From Plutella xylostella (lineage: Eukaryota; Arthropoda; Insecta; Lepidoptera; Plutellidae), in contig NC_064003.1 in assembly GCF_932276165.1 (NCBI RefSeq), positions 10,992,001 to 11,056,000 on the forward strand: 64,000 bases of DNA, read 5' to 3'. The position numbers were made by a program, and so were the translations under genes. This document shows, piece after piece, positions 47,807 through 59,360 of this stretch. Each line of letters opens with the position of its first letter. Within the stretch, counting starts at the first letter, position 1. Below the pieces are notes generated by a model. That model had not been told where the DNA came from and made no database searches. It saw only the letters and a list, made by a program, of their open reading frames with translations.

Positions 47807-47814
47807 CTTTTATA
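47807..47814 (-). promoter_or_regulatory. TATA box of the 5' LTR
   Basis: TATAAAAG on the minus strand in a CG-rich context (CATATAAAAGGGCGC). The same site is at 41699-41706 in the other LTR. It sits downstream of two TGACGTC motifs. Confidence 0.6.
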
Positions 47815-47887
47815 TGCGGCTTCCGTAGTGGGGAGTGGCGGCACGCGGCGGCGGCGAATCTTGTTTACTTCAGTGGCAGTGGAATCT

Positions 47888-47972
47888 TCCATGACGTCAT
47901 CGAGTGGCGGCAGCGGCGGCGGCGGATGTTGTTTACTTGCTCGCGGCCGTAGAATTTTCCGTGACGTCGCGC
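47888..47972. promoter_or_regulatory. CRE-type motifs in the 5' LTR
   Basis: A full palindromic TGACGTCA at about 47891-47898 and a TGACGTCG half-palindrome near 47963 lie 80-155 bp upstream of the LTR TATA box. The same pair is in the other LTR near 41783 and 41855. CREB/ATF binding is known for this motif; use here is inference. Confidence 0.45.
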
Positions 47973-48074
47973 TGTCTTCTTGTTTCTATGGTGCGCGGGC
48001 GTCACAATACTGTAGTCCAACATTATTGACTAGAGCTTGCAGTTGCCATGTCAGAAACAAATTAAATATAATTT

Positions 48075-48312
48075 TACACTCACGGGCATTGTAAAAGTTC
48101 CACTGAGAAAAACACCAAATTACTCCTAAACGGAACAAACTAACTCAATGATGCATTCTTCAATATCTAAGTATATTTAACGGCGCATCAGAATATTACC
48201 TACTAAAAACGTAAACATTCTGTACAAATATCCTATTAAATGTTTTAACAAATTGAAGTCAATTAATGTCTGCATTTTGTAAGTGGAACTGTTTCTTCGC
48301 CCGTGAGTGTAT
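48075..48312. mobile_element. Tc1-related MITE, ~238 bp
   Basis: The left end CACTCACGGGCATTGTAAAA and right end TTTCTTCGCCCGTGAGTGTA pair. The interior shares CACCAAATTACTCCTAAACG with 52767-52790. It begins about 70 bp beyond the LTR element. Confidence 0.7.
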
Positions 48313-48784
48313 AATAAGACAATAAATTCTGGTTCAAATGACAAAATAAAAAAAGAATTTGCTGTTTTTTCTACACCTATTTCACTAAGTACATAAAAAT
48401 AACTACCTACCTGCTTACCCTAAAATAGACATAATTCTACCAATTTATCGGGTTAGAATCGTAATATCATGGTTTCGAACAATCTAAATACGATGAATCA
48501 TGTCGAAATGTTGACTCGATCAACACTATGAAGTAGATCAGTGAGGCTGCAATTGATTTCAACATCTTCTGTTTTGGAAATGATTATTGGTTTTGAATAA
48601 GGATAGGTACCAGATATTGTTTTTAAAATGAATGTAATACTGTACATCAGTTTTTTTATTTGATTTATTGTATCCAGGATATTGTGAGAATATTACTATT
48701 ATGGAACTTGCAACCATTTTACAGGATATATGAACGCCCAGTACGGAAAATATATATCCAGGATATGGGAATATATATCCAGGA

Positions 48785-48960
48785 AAATATATATATTTTA
48801 TTTTAATTAGCCTATTTAGTTTCCCATTGCTGGGCAAAGGCCTCGCCTTTTTCCTTCCACACCCTGTGCACTCTCAGCCCAGTTATTCTCAAACTTATCC
48901 AGGTCGTCCCGCCATCTCCGTCTCGGCCTGCCTCTCCACCTGCGCCCGTCGCCCGGAAAA
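48785..48960 (-). repeat. 5'-truncated RTE-type LINE tail
   Basis: On the minus strand it reads GRPRRRWRDDLDKFENNW. One 1-nt frameshift later comes WKEKGEAFAQQWETK and a stop, the C-terminus of RTE-type RT. An AT-rich tail (TAAAATAAAATATATA) follows. Confidence 0.75.
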
Positions 48961-49434
48961 TATAACACAGGCTAAAAAGTAAGGTATAAGTATAGAGATA
49001 TTTAGGTGTATTTATTTACGATTAACGAATGTTAGTCCTACATTATAGAGTCTAAGTTATAGAATGTTCTGATAAAAATGATAAGCTAATTTAGTTCAAA
49101 ACAGAATTACTTATACTGTTAAATTAATAATAATTAATCAGAACTAATCAAGTAAGGTAGGTATTACCAGACCAGATAAACCTCTTAACCCGACCCACTT
49201 TCATAACTACCAGCTGAAGTTTATTTTAACCGAGGAAATATGTCTATTGCCAATATTGTCATGACTATAATATCACTTGATTTATCGATTACCTAGGACT
49301 TGAAAGAAGCATAATGTTGTAATTCGTAATGCATACGTGTGAACTGCTCACTCACTCTGAATCATTAAAAGGCTGACAAGAAGATAAAAGCAATTCCAGT
49401 GTAATATTTTTAATACACTTAAAAATATATATCT

Positions 49435-49513
49435 CTAACTATTACGTTGAAGAGTCCCGGTTCACAGATATAATATATATCTGTGAACCGGGACTCTTCA
49501 ACGTAATAGTTAG
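49435..49513. repeat. Perfect 38-bp inverted repeat with a 3-nt loop
   Basis: CTAACTATTACGTTGAAGAG... pairs exactly with its reverse complement around ATA at 49473-49475. It is flanked by TATATA-rich DNA on both sides. Confidence 0.95.
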
Positions 49514-51436
49514 CAACTAACCACTATATATAGTATATATACTGAGGTAGATTTATAGTAGTAGCTACACACTTTTTTACCTTGTCAAACTCGCAAACCA
49601 ACCTACAGCTCTTATGAAGCTGTCAATATTATAAACTATCACTCAACCATTCACATTGGCCCTGAAAAACTATTACTAATTTAATCTTTTGTCCCCAATA
49701 AATGCTCAGAGGATTAAATAAAGGGCCAAAGGGCCTTTACTGTCGTCTATCACAGCTCAATAGTCACTTCACTTCGGTTCACGCCGCGTGCGCTGTTCAA
49801 TAGAATTGTGCAATTTAATCACTTTGGCGCCTCTTTGATTGTACGATTGTACCTACGTTGTTTTATGTTAGAACTAGGTTTGTATATGTATTTTATTTCT
49901 ATTTTATTTTAATTATAGGAAAACTTGTTCAACATAAGAATTTTGAAATAGTGATACATAGCCAATTACAAGTTTTCACTTATATGTTTCAGACAAGTAA
50001 AAATATAATTGCTCCAGTTAAACAGTGGTCAAAAATTTATTAGGAATGATTAAGTACTTATTTATTATTTAGTGACAGAAGAGCTGAAATGCTCAGTTAT
50101 ACTATAATTAATTGATATTACAAGACTACAAAATAGATCTAAATCAAAACTATCAGCTAACTTATAGAAGCTTGCTTGTTATGTTTATTCTTTTTTGGAC
50201 TCGATTGTAAGAGATAAACAGACGATAGCATAGTATAGGTAATTGCGGTATTTTGGATTTATTTAATGATTCAATTTTAAACTCTAAGTTTAGTCACTCT
50301 AAAATTAAGTGATCAGTGATTCAAAGTCGGAAAACCCATACAAGGATATCACAACTATGCTGACTAAAAGATGTACTTACATGAATCACGATCACACACA
50401 TGATACACCTTTACTAAAAAGAATTGGGCAATCATAGACGGGACATTTTAACTTATTTATTACGATTATACATCTAGTTCTAAACGGTTTAAAACAGTCT
50501 GAGTAGTAGGTGTAGAAGCTTATAATTATGTATTCTCAGCAAATAAAGCTGACTAGCTAATTAGTTCAAAATACAAAACAGGGCATAATAAATCAGCACG
50601 AGCTCAAACTATATATTTTTTATTAAAACAATCAAATATATCTCCTTTAGAATAAAAATATCAATTAAGTCCTGATAAAAAACAGGGAAGTGCGTATTTG
50701 GTATGTTGGCTACATTGATTCAAAGTTTAAGTAAGAGGTGTGCTGTGTACTTGAGTAATATTATGTACTTATTAAAAACATTATCAAAGTAGATTGCTTT
50801 GGGAACAATAAATGGAGCACATAAATAACTGCTTACGGGGTATGAAAGACTCCCCGAGCCTCGTGAGTTGAGCTACAAATACTATTAAACAAAATATCTC
50901 AGCTCATCTCCGCAATAAAAAAAAATAGAAAAGTAAATCTCTAAAAATTATACGGATAAGGGTTGGATTATATTTTTTAATAATTTTATCTTCAGGTACT
51001 GTCGTATTTAAATATGTATATTCAATAAATTATAAAGTAATATACTTACAAATGTTATGAACGATGACATTTAGCGATCTGCTAGCCACATAGTTCATAA
51101 TATAATATCACAAATTAGATCTGAGTGCAATTGTAATTGTAATTATATGTCTCAGATCAGCTGTAGTTTACGATCTCAATGAAATCATTTATCTTGTTGC
51201 CATTTACAAAGGACTCTGCCCCTATTTGGTAAACCACAGTAGAAGCTACGCTTGTGATATGATATTTGAAATAATTAGGTATTACGAATTATGAATTAAG
51301 CTAAATGAATGTAGTGTACGGCGCACCCTGTTAATTTTTTCGTCACCGCCAACATAATTTTCGAAACATCTTCAAGGATGAAATAATGGTATTGCTATGT
51401 TTTACTTAAATAAACATGCCTGTTTATTGGTCCCAG

Positions 51437-51556
51437 GAGGGTTATTCTGTAACGAGGGTTGTCGTGCAATCGGCACGTTTAATACAACGAGATAAAGTCG
51501 AAACTGGCGCAGTAGCGCTCCGAAACTTAGTTTTTCATCATATAGAGTGACCCCCC
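51437..51556. mobile_element. MITE, CAGGGGGTCACTC-end family, copy 1
   Basis: Left end CAGGAGGGTTATTC and right end TATAGAGTGACCCCCCTG pair. The interior GTGCAATCGGCACG and TTAATACAACGAGATA is shared with 54393-54420 and, inverted, with 59070-59095. Confidence 0.7.
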
Positions 51557-52721
51557 TGTAACTCCCAGATGTGAATGGGCCTTTATTTGCTCTGAGATAA
51601 TCTCACAATCGGAGGTGCGACCCAGATCAATGAGTTTAAAGCATTTACACCATTGCGCAAGCAATTTTAGATCACTGTTTTGGAATAATGAATTAAAGAG
51701 AAATGTAAAGATCCTCTGTGCTCTATCCTAAACTTGTAACTTTTTGCTATAATTTACAAGTTTCAAGGCCATATTTCAGTACTCAGATAAATATTATCAA
51801 AATTTTTTTTTGGCTATAACTTTATTACCTACACAAATATTTAGACCTGAAAACATCAAAATTATTTCACAAATAACCTTTATCTGATAACGGAACATAA
51901 AATCTTAGCTCCACTTCATATTTGTCGGTGTCCATAATTTGTCTCGCATTTGAAATCGAAGAAGTAGATCAGCCGCTGACAGATGACTCCAGATAACTCG
52001 GAGCCCCTGTCGAGAGGTAACTGGGCCGATTTGTAATCAATCATAGGTACCTTGTGAACTGTACGACAGATATTTCGATAAACAATTGTCTGGTGTTGAC
52101 GTTAGTGTTTGCGTCTTGAGGCAATTCTTCTTCTGAGCGTGTCAACGTGTGGTGAAAGAATAAGTCAGGATCTGGAAGAGAATGAGTCGATCAAAAAACT
52201 CTTCTTCATGTTATTTCATACCTATTTTCCATAAATAACATAAGTAATAGTAAAAAATACTGCACGATATACCTAATAAAAAATGGTAAGTAATAGTCAA
52301 GTAATTACATAGTACAATCAATAAATTCAATTATCACAATTTTGATATAAATATCTGATTCAGGAAATTTTTGTTAAAGTCTATGAACGGTGATAAATGA
52401 AAAAAAAACTATCAATGAGTAACCGCTTACGATCAGTAACTCAATGATGATAAATAACCAATTGATGATAATCAATAAGCAGTATTGACCACACGAAGTG
52501 ATCAATATCAACAACGAAAGCGTTCGATCGAATGCACAGACTTACTAAAGAGTCCACGTCAGTGCAACCGAGATTATGTATCAATACTGTAATCGATTCT
52601 TTCAAAGATAACAATCGCATTTTCTGTCTGTTATTCCGTTCTCCGCTGTCATCTGGTATTAGGTGTTATGTAAACTCAATGATAAATACTTATTTAGAGG
52701 TATAGATCTATGACTTAGTTT

Positions 52722-52956
52722 ACACTCGCGAGCAATGAAAATTTCCCAGTGACAGTACCTAGCACCAAATTACTCCTAAACGGAAAAGACTAGCTCAATG
52801 ACGCCGCCGTCGGCAATAAGTGCATTTAACAGCGTAATAGAACATAAACTAAAACAATAATATTTAGTTAAAATAATATTTAAATGTTTTAAATTAAATT
52901 GGGGCCATTTGCAGTCTCACTTTTGAAAGTGGAACTTTTTCATTGCTTGTTTTAAT
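52722..52956. mobile_element. Tc1-related MITE, right end degraded
   Basis: Starts CACTCGCGAGCAATGAAAAT and shares CACCAAATTACTCCTAAACGG with the copy at 48075. The right end should read TGCTCGCGAGTG but is TGCTTGTTTTAA. A LINE tail follows at once. Confidence 0.65.
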
Positions 52957-52974
52957 TTTGGGGTCCATCAGCCT

Positions 52975-53060
52975 GCACTTGGCCAGCGTGGTGTAAAACC
53001 CTTCCTTCATTGGAAGGAGACCCGTGCCCCAGCAGTGGGGACGTGATGGGTCGTGATGAT
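52975..53060 (+). repeat. CR1/Jockey-type LINE tail, short copy
   Basis: GGCCAGCGTGGTGTAAAACC, GGAGACCCGTGCCCCAGCAG and GTGATGGGTCGTGATGATCA match the order at 31275-31375. Confidence 0.7.
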
Positions 53061-53784
53061 CATGAACCAATCTCCGCTCAACAATATAGCCTGCCGTTGC
53101 GTCGTATCAGCGTTATCCGCGTCAATAAATTGAAGGTGCCAACAAAAGGGTAAGCTTCTAGCACACCGTCGCTCATTCGGTATACATTAGGCATTGCCGT
53201 TTGCGAAATAGTTGCTAATTTGAATAGGGCAGGTTCCCGGATACACTCGACACTCACGAGCGAAGCGCTAAAATGCAAATATGTACCTACTTAAATTAAA
53301 CTGAAGGAGCAGTTAGAACTGTGAAATGTTATGTTATACCTGGATCTTTTATTCGACGGAATTCTGACATTTCAAAAGTGATGCTACTTAAAAAGCTCTT
53401 AACCGAAAAAAGGAAAAATTTTGATCCATTTCTGGGCAATAAAAAAATAAAATGACAGATAATGTATGGAATTCATATTAATTACTTTATTTTATTCTTT
53501 AGCTGGCATCACTTCCTACTAAATTCAGGGATAGTAAACCTTTTTAATCGATTTCAAAAAAAGATTCTCTATTCGGTACATACTCGTATGTACTTATGTA
53601 AGATTATTGGGACTGCACAACAAACAAATATACTTGCAAAATTTTATAGATGTATGGATGTTTATAATGTTTGTCCACGCATATCTCCGAAACGATTGAA
53701 CCGATTGCCACTATTAATTTTTTTAATGGCTTACATTGAGCAGTCTAAGTTTCATCATAATCGGTAAGTATTAATAATGATTAG

Positions 53785-54115
53785 GTATTCTATTCTATTC
53801 TCTTTGGGGATGTAAGTACCTGCACCTGGCTCTCTCGAGTGGTACCTTTGTGCATATCCCATATCCCCAAGGTCTAAACTGCCTTCCTAAGCTTGGACCA
53901 TTTCCCACCACGCTGGTCCACTACGGGTTGGTGGGTTCACATATCTAGATGTGCTAAATCTAGATATGCAGGTTTCCTCACGATGTTTTCCTTCACCGTA
54001 AGAGCGATGGTATACATTGTACTTAAGTGAAAAGTACATGTCAGCGCTGGGATTCGAACCCGCATCTCTTGCGTGAGAAGCGGGCGCTTATCCGACAGAG
54101 CTACCACCGCTCTTA
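53785..54115 (-). repeat. tRNA-derived SINE, ~330 bp
   Basis: On the minus strand a tRNA-like head has box A GTGGTAGCTCTGTCGG (54092-54107) and box B GGTTCGAATCC (54050-54060), as a pol III promoter requires. A conserved central GGTGAAGGAAAACATCGTGA follows. The element ends in an AGAATAGAAT short-repeat tail at ~53787-53803. The head is not a functional tRNA because no cloverleaf end or CCA-side stem closes. Confidence 0.85.
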
Positions 54116-54343
54116 TTTTTATTTAATAATCGATTAGATATTTTAATAATCAATTATATTATTTATTTACTCATTAATTTATACTTTAATTAAGTATATT
54201 ATTTTTGTGATGTAAAGGGACGTAATTATTACTCACCGTAGGTATATCCCCTTTTAATTTGGAGCGCCGCACTTAATAAAATGGATAGGTACATTCACTA
54301 ACAAATAAAATGTATAGAGTAGGTAGTTTAGGCTTAGATGTTC

Positions 54344-54473
54344 AGGGGGTAACTCTCTAAATCGACGAACGAACGAACAAGAATTGTCACGCAATCGGCA
54401 CGCTTAATACAACGAGATAGAGCCGAGCTCTTGTTCGTTCGTTCGTTTGATTTTGGTAGTGGCCCTCCAGACT
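54344..54473. mobile_element. MITE, CAGGGGGTCACTC-end family, copy 2
   Basis: Left CAGGGGGTAACTCTCT and right AGTGGCCCTCCAG pair weakly. Inside, CGAACGAACGAACAAGA and TCTTGTTCGTTCGTTCG form a perfect inner hairpin. The interior TTAATACAACGAGATA is shared with copy 1. Confidence 0.7.
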
Positions 54474-54474
54474 C

Positions 54475-56600
54475 GTATTGAAAAAAGGGCTCAGCCAAAA
54501 AAGGTTTGTGATCTCTGACATGTCAAAAGTAGATAACTGTCAGAATTCCGCCGAATTAAAGATCAAGGTATAGTTTACAATATGTGACGGCCATAGTGTT
54601 ACTCCCATTTAATTGACTTCAAAATTATAGTATTGTGAGGTTACTCTTTACTGTTGTCTGTAAAGATTATTTTTTTACATATCAACCAAAACAATTTATA
54701 AACACTGAGATTATACCTAAAGATAACTTGGACTAAACCAAAATTTAAAAAATTATCCCACGCTACGGATGACAATGCATTATAAAATAATCATCTAAGT
54801 TTTAAAAACAAAAGTGAACCTTGTTACTGACATAGACGGACAGATAAACGCTAAATTATGACTCTCTATTGTACATTCCAATAAAGAGATTGAAATCCGT
54901 TTTTATTTTTATTTCGTTCAGATTCACGGCCACATCCTGAATTTGATTCAGAAAATCAAGGTCATTGAATCATAATCGGTCTTACCAACAAAACTAAACG
55001 CACGTTGAACAGTTGTTTAGCGTTGTCAATCATTTGTCGAGTGTATTGTATCAAATGCGCTTTAAACATGAAATGGTTTAACCTTTCTATTGGCAATATT
55101 CTGGAATCTGATGAATTGCTGGTAAAAAATCTAACTTCTTAAAAATTCTGTGTAACTGAAAGAGTGATAGTCAAATGTATTTAAGTCATTTCTTGAAAAA
55201 ATCCAAATACATATAGGTATAATACAGGATGTACTAAACCGCATAAAAATGTTTAGAATAGCGTATCATTGCACTTGTCTAATAAATTACGCCTTATACA
55301 GGGAGATGAGTCTTTGCAATAGTTAATAGTGTGAACAAATGTAACAATCTTGAGATTGTTATTTATGATGTTCTGTGGGAGCCGCACTCTGAACATGGTC
55401 AACATATTATTATATATAATGTAGATTTCAACGTATATAGTAAGGAATCTCATTGTGTCGCCTACGTAGAAATGTGAGAAAAATATGACCTTGAATCTAC
55501 ATAGTAATGTATATTATATATGTGATAATGGCTACTTATTAATTTACTTCGTACTACTCGTCTATTCTGTTTAGTACTTTTTAATTTTACTGATTTTTTT
55601 ACCTTACAACGACTGCGTATTAAAAACACGAGGTTTTAGAACAAAATTCTACTCGCGACATTCGTAAAACAGATGTTTATAACACAACGATACAATACAA
55701 CTTTTATTATTTTAAGGCTTTTTAATCTCTTTCCGATGTGATGGTGACTAATTTGATGAGTGATTATGTGAAGACAGATTTATATAATTTAGCAATTGAA
55801 AAGTCATTTTTAAATAATTGAACATGTGTTACTGCATTATTTTAGCATAAAATGATTCAATTCAATCCTATTAATTATTTCCCTACTTCAGAAGTAGTTA
55901 ATATAAACAAACAAACAAAGATCACTGGCACGCATTGCATAACAACTCTTAATTACATGCGACAACGCGCGTCCAATTCATAATTAAATACATACATAAT
56001 ACTTACGTACACACACTAGGTGGTGCATTCAGCTATTGTAGTGAGGCACCAAGGACGATAGAGGAATTCCAACTTTGAACCGAGTAGGGGCGCATCGCTT
56101 GGCGGCGAGCAAATGTCAGGCAGTCGGGTACTCAGCCGCACGCTGGTTGGACGCGAACAAACGAACATCGAACACGAATTCCAATTTCAAATTTTAAATT
56201 ACGATATTTTTTTCTTCTTTTCTGTTTACGCGCCACGATGAGGCAAAGGGTGAATAAGTGCCAAGTGCGGCCAGTGATGTGCTCTTGACATTTGAACCGC
56301 GATAAGTGAAGCGGCGCTCATCGAATATAGAACGATTGATAGTTGACATTTAAACGTCAGTCGCACCGGGACTGTCGGTTGGTTAATTAATTGGCAATAC
56401 AAAAAGCTAATCATTGTGTGAATTTAATAATATTTTTGGCTACATTGTATATACAATAAAATTGTTAATTATCAGCGTGTATGATAGTTTTTGTTTTGCA
56501 TTGTATGAGTAAAGAACTTCTCAACGACACATCGAGATTCTGAATCCTTCATTTAAATTTTGTTTGTTTATTTTTTTCCCTCATTATAGCCAGGTATTAA
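54475..56600. other. Upstream intergenic region of the gene starting at 56694
   Basis: AT-rich with no recognised repeat. From 56030 to 56350 it becomes more GC-rich and may contain the promoter and an untranslated first exon of the downstream gene. No TATA box is convincing. Confidence 0.45.
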
Positions 56601-56693
56601 GTTTTTTTTTGTGTTTCAGCCATCACGTGTGCTATGTTTGTAGTTTCAATAGTGAAATTTAATTAAGTAAGGATTCAACTAATTGTGGTGAAA

Positions 56694-56765
56694 ATGATAT
56701 CGAGACAATTCTTATGTGTTGGTGCATCTCTACTGTGCCTAGGCCTGGCGCTAGTTCTAGCTCAG
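56694..56765 (+). CDS. Signal-peptide exon of a secreted or membrane protein, gene continues beyond window
   Basis: The ATG at 56694 opens 24 codons that end exactly at a GTAAGT-type donor (CAG|GTAAGTT). They encode MISRQFLCVGASLLCLGLAL plus VLAQ, a canonical signal peptide with a basic residue, a hydrophobic core and an A-x-A-like end. A likely acceptor (TTTTTTTGTGTTTCAG, ending about 56620) precedes the 5' UTR part, so at least one earlier untranslated exon is expected. I found no matching downstream exon in the remaining 7.2 kb, so the first intron is probably longer than that. The function cannot be told from the signal peptide alone. Insect genes with a long first intron after the signal-peptide exon are common. 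Confidence 0.65.
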
Positions 56766-57194
56766 GTAAGTTCTTATATAATTATCTACTAATAATCACT
56801 TATTATTATTAAGTAAAACTCGACAGAAGTATTCGCCATACAAAAGAGTTCAACGCGCTTTAGTACTTTAATTTATTTTAATAACATTTTAATCTATTTA
56901 ATAATATGTTTAGTAATCTAATTAAAAAATATAATATACCTACCTAATGCAAATTCATAAGGAAATAAACAAAGCTATTTTAATTCGAATTAACAATATT
57001 AAAATTTGAACTTGTGAGCACCATTACTAAGTTATTCTTAGTAAACTACACAAACCTAATGCTTCTCAGCTAAAATTGTATGTTCAGTTTGACCACTGAA
57101 CTATGTGATAATATTTGGGAGCATGTCACTAATACCTTGTATTCATTTCATTGAGTATCCTAATCCTATCCTAAATAATAATATTAATAATAGT

Positions 57195-57350
57195 AACTGT
57201 GTCTGTCTGTCTGGCTGTTACTCTTTCACGCCAAAACTACTGAACAGATTTTAATGAAATTTGGTATACATATGGTTTAGACCCTGAGGAAGAACAAAGG
57301 TTACTTTTTAATGCGAAACAAAGCTCGGGAAAACGGCTAGTTTTGTCATA
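57195..57350. repeat. Lepidopteran interspersed repeat fragment
   Basis: TGTCTGTCTGTCTGGCTGTT, ACTGAACAGATTTTAATGAA, ATTTGGTATACATATGG and TCGGGAAAACGGCTAGT in order are a common lepidopteran repeat. Its other end type (CTAGCTGTTCCCGCG) appears at 63932 and, inverted, at 61184-61203. Confidence 0.6.
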
Positions 57351-59003
57351 AACACAGAGAGGTAATTAATGAAGTTGATTTCTTGCCGGTCCTATATAAA
57401 TAGGCACAAAGAAGAAGCATTTATTAATTGCTTTACATAGTACTGCGACTATTTACATGTTAATGTCGTTTAAAATCCGTACATTAACATATTATTATGT
57501 TTATTTTGTTGACCAGCTCATTTATGAAACTCTATACGAAGTTGAAATTACGTATTTTACTATTATACCGTATGGTTAATCAAGTAAATAAAATACAATA
57601 CATAATAGGTACCAATGAGTATGTAATATTTACTTCTTGAGATGTTTTGATTCTATTATGCGCAATAGTATTGACATTGCTCTACTTAAATAGACGAGTC
57701 TTAACCTTTGACCGATCAGATATGCCATATCTTAGAACAAAATGTAAACACCGTCTACCAAAAAATATTGTGGTAAAAGATTAAAGGTGTAAAGGAGTTA
57801 TGTTAGACCAAAAATATAAATAATTTTAAAGATTTTAGTCAGCCCTGTATCATTGACAACGAAATAAAGAGTAAATTTTGGATGCAGGCAGTCGATCCCA
57901 ATTAATATTTATTTAATGTGTTCAAATATTAGCTCTAGACATTAAGACGATTTCGCTCACATACAAAATGTTTGGAAAGAAAGTGCAATGATGATGTTTA
58001 AACTGTAGCACTTTCATACAGACACAACCATTTACTGACACTAGATCTTTTAGTACTTACGAAGGCTGATTTAAATACTAGACTAGTAATATTTACATAA
58101 CACATTGGTGAACACTCGAGGTGGGTGGTGTTTTGAAAGGAAGTGGGTGGAAGATGAGCTCTAGGGTTAGAACGGAGATGACGTCACGACCTTCACACTG
58201 GCATACATTACATGAGCCTATACATAAATGGTATAATTTTAGGCATACTTATGTAAATTATTGCCCGCGATCCTAGAAGCCATAAAGTCTGCTAGAGGTA
58301 TATTTAAGCAGACTATGGAATACACTTCGAACCTAACTATTTATAAAAAAAAATGACTTCAAATTTATGAAGGTATTAGGGACTTTTTCACTTTTAATTA
58401 AAAAAAAAACAGTAGATTAAAATACCTAGGTTTTTGTAGTTTAGACACAAAGTTATTTTAGTAACATAGTAATATTGCGAGCACTTTCGTTTTAAATGGT
58501 TTATTATGTTCATAAATCCACCATGCAATTCAGGATCTTATAGCCATCAACTAAAACTGGTCCACTTGCTTTCCGCAATCCAACGCAGATTGACTTTCAG
58601 TTTCTATCTACATGAGCTGTATTGTACGGTTGGAGACGCTCAATGATTCATTGAACGAAATTACCAGAGCACGACATAAGCACGTCAACCTCAGAGTTTA
58701 GTTCACTGATTTAATTTATGGGGATAAATAGCAACCCCCGAATTCACTTATCTCACTTTAAAAAAGGATTACAAAAAACTAATTTTGACTTTTTGACTAA
58801 TAGTAACAGTTGAAATTCGTGCGTTTCAAAGTCATTTGTTAACCTCATCTTAACTTAAAATACGATCTATGAATTTGGGTGATAGTTTGTCAATATACAT
58901 TTTGAAAAACTCAGAAAAATTTATAATTTATTTATTTGCTTGAATCTAAAATAGATCATAGATCCATGCACTCCACACCTCTGGCTCCGTGACGCGCCGG
59001 CGC

Positions 59004-59146
59004 CAGGGGGGGGTCACTCTATATGACGAAAAACTAAGTTTTGGAGCGCCGCTGTGCGAGCCACGACTCTATCTTCGTATTAAACGTGTCGATTGCAAGA
59101 AAGCTCTCGTTCTTTCATTTATCGTTAGTATAGAGTGACCCTCCAG
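59004..59146. mobile_element. MITE, CAGGGGGTCACTC-end family, copy 3
   Basis: Left CAGGGGGGGGTCACTCTATA and right TATAGAGTGACCCTCCAG are inverted. The orientation is opposite to copy 1, with which it shares ACGAAAAACTAAGTTTTGGA and CGTATTAAACGTG-type blocks. Confidence 0.75.
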
Positions 59147-59284
59147 ACTCTGTTTATTTGCAATGCGAGATGGATATTTATTGCTCCACCGCGGCCCTTG
59201 ATAGCCATCGGCATCGCGTACAATCTTCACATTTGTGAGAGAAGCTGGCTAACTGAGAAGTAGCTGTATTTTGTTATGGTTTTG

Positions 59285-59360
59285 AGAGAAAGAAAGAAAA
59301 ACATTTATTGTTACATAATAGAGAAAAACACAAAGACAAAATTAACTTAAGATAAGAAAG
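59285..59360. repeat. GAAAGAAAGAAA-anchored repeat fragment
   Basis: GAGAGAAAGAAAGAAAAACA followed by TTTATTGTTACATAATAGAG resembles the microsatellite-anchored end of a lepidopteran dispersed repeat. Class unknown. Confidence 0.4.

Larger units (their letters stand above)
41039..48006 (-). mobile_element. Large LTR element without recognisable gag-pol, 6968 bp, carrying an antisense RT fragment
   Basis: Two 860-bp direct repeats (41039-41898 and 47147-48006) differ at about four visible bases. The 4-bp target ATAC is duplicated at 41035-41038 and 48007-48010. The orientation is minus. TTTGGCGCCCAACGT (47146 down to 47132) is a tRNA-Lys-type primer site next to the right LTR, and AAGAAGGGGGAGAA (just above 41898 on the minus strand) is a clean polypurine tract. 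A TATA box in the LTR also reads minus. On the minus strand of the 5.2-kb interior I find no gag, protease, RT or integrase. The only long frame is the plus-strand RT/endonuclease (43180-44874), which looks like a foreign insertion. This fits a large non-autonomous (LARD-like) Ty3-type derivative. Confidence 0.85.
47147..48006 (-). repeat. 5' LTR of the LARD-like element
   Basis: Second 860-bp copy, offset 6108 bp, with visible differences at four sites (for example AAATGAACC against AAATTAACC). The primer site adjoins its inner end. Confidence 0.9.
48965..52720. other. Intergenic stretch, no genes recognised
   Basis: AT-rich. Contains only the palindrome at 49435 and one MITE copy near 51437-51556. 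Short frames (such as 49858-50043) have no supporting context. Confidence 0.55.

Noticed and set aside
54050..54110. Possible tRNA gene on the minus strand
   Set aside because: Box A and B are present, but the acceptor stem does not close and the sequence continues into a SINE body.
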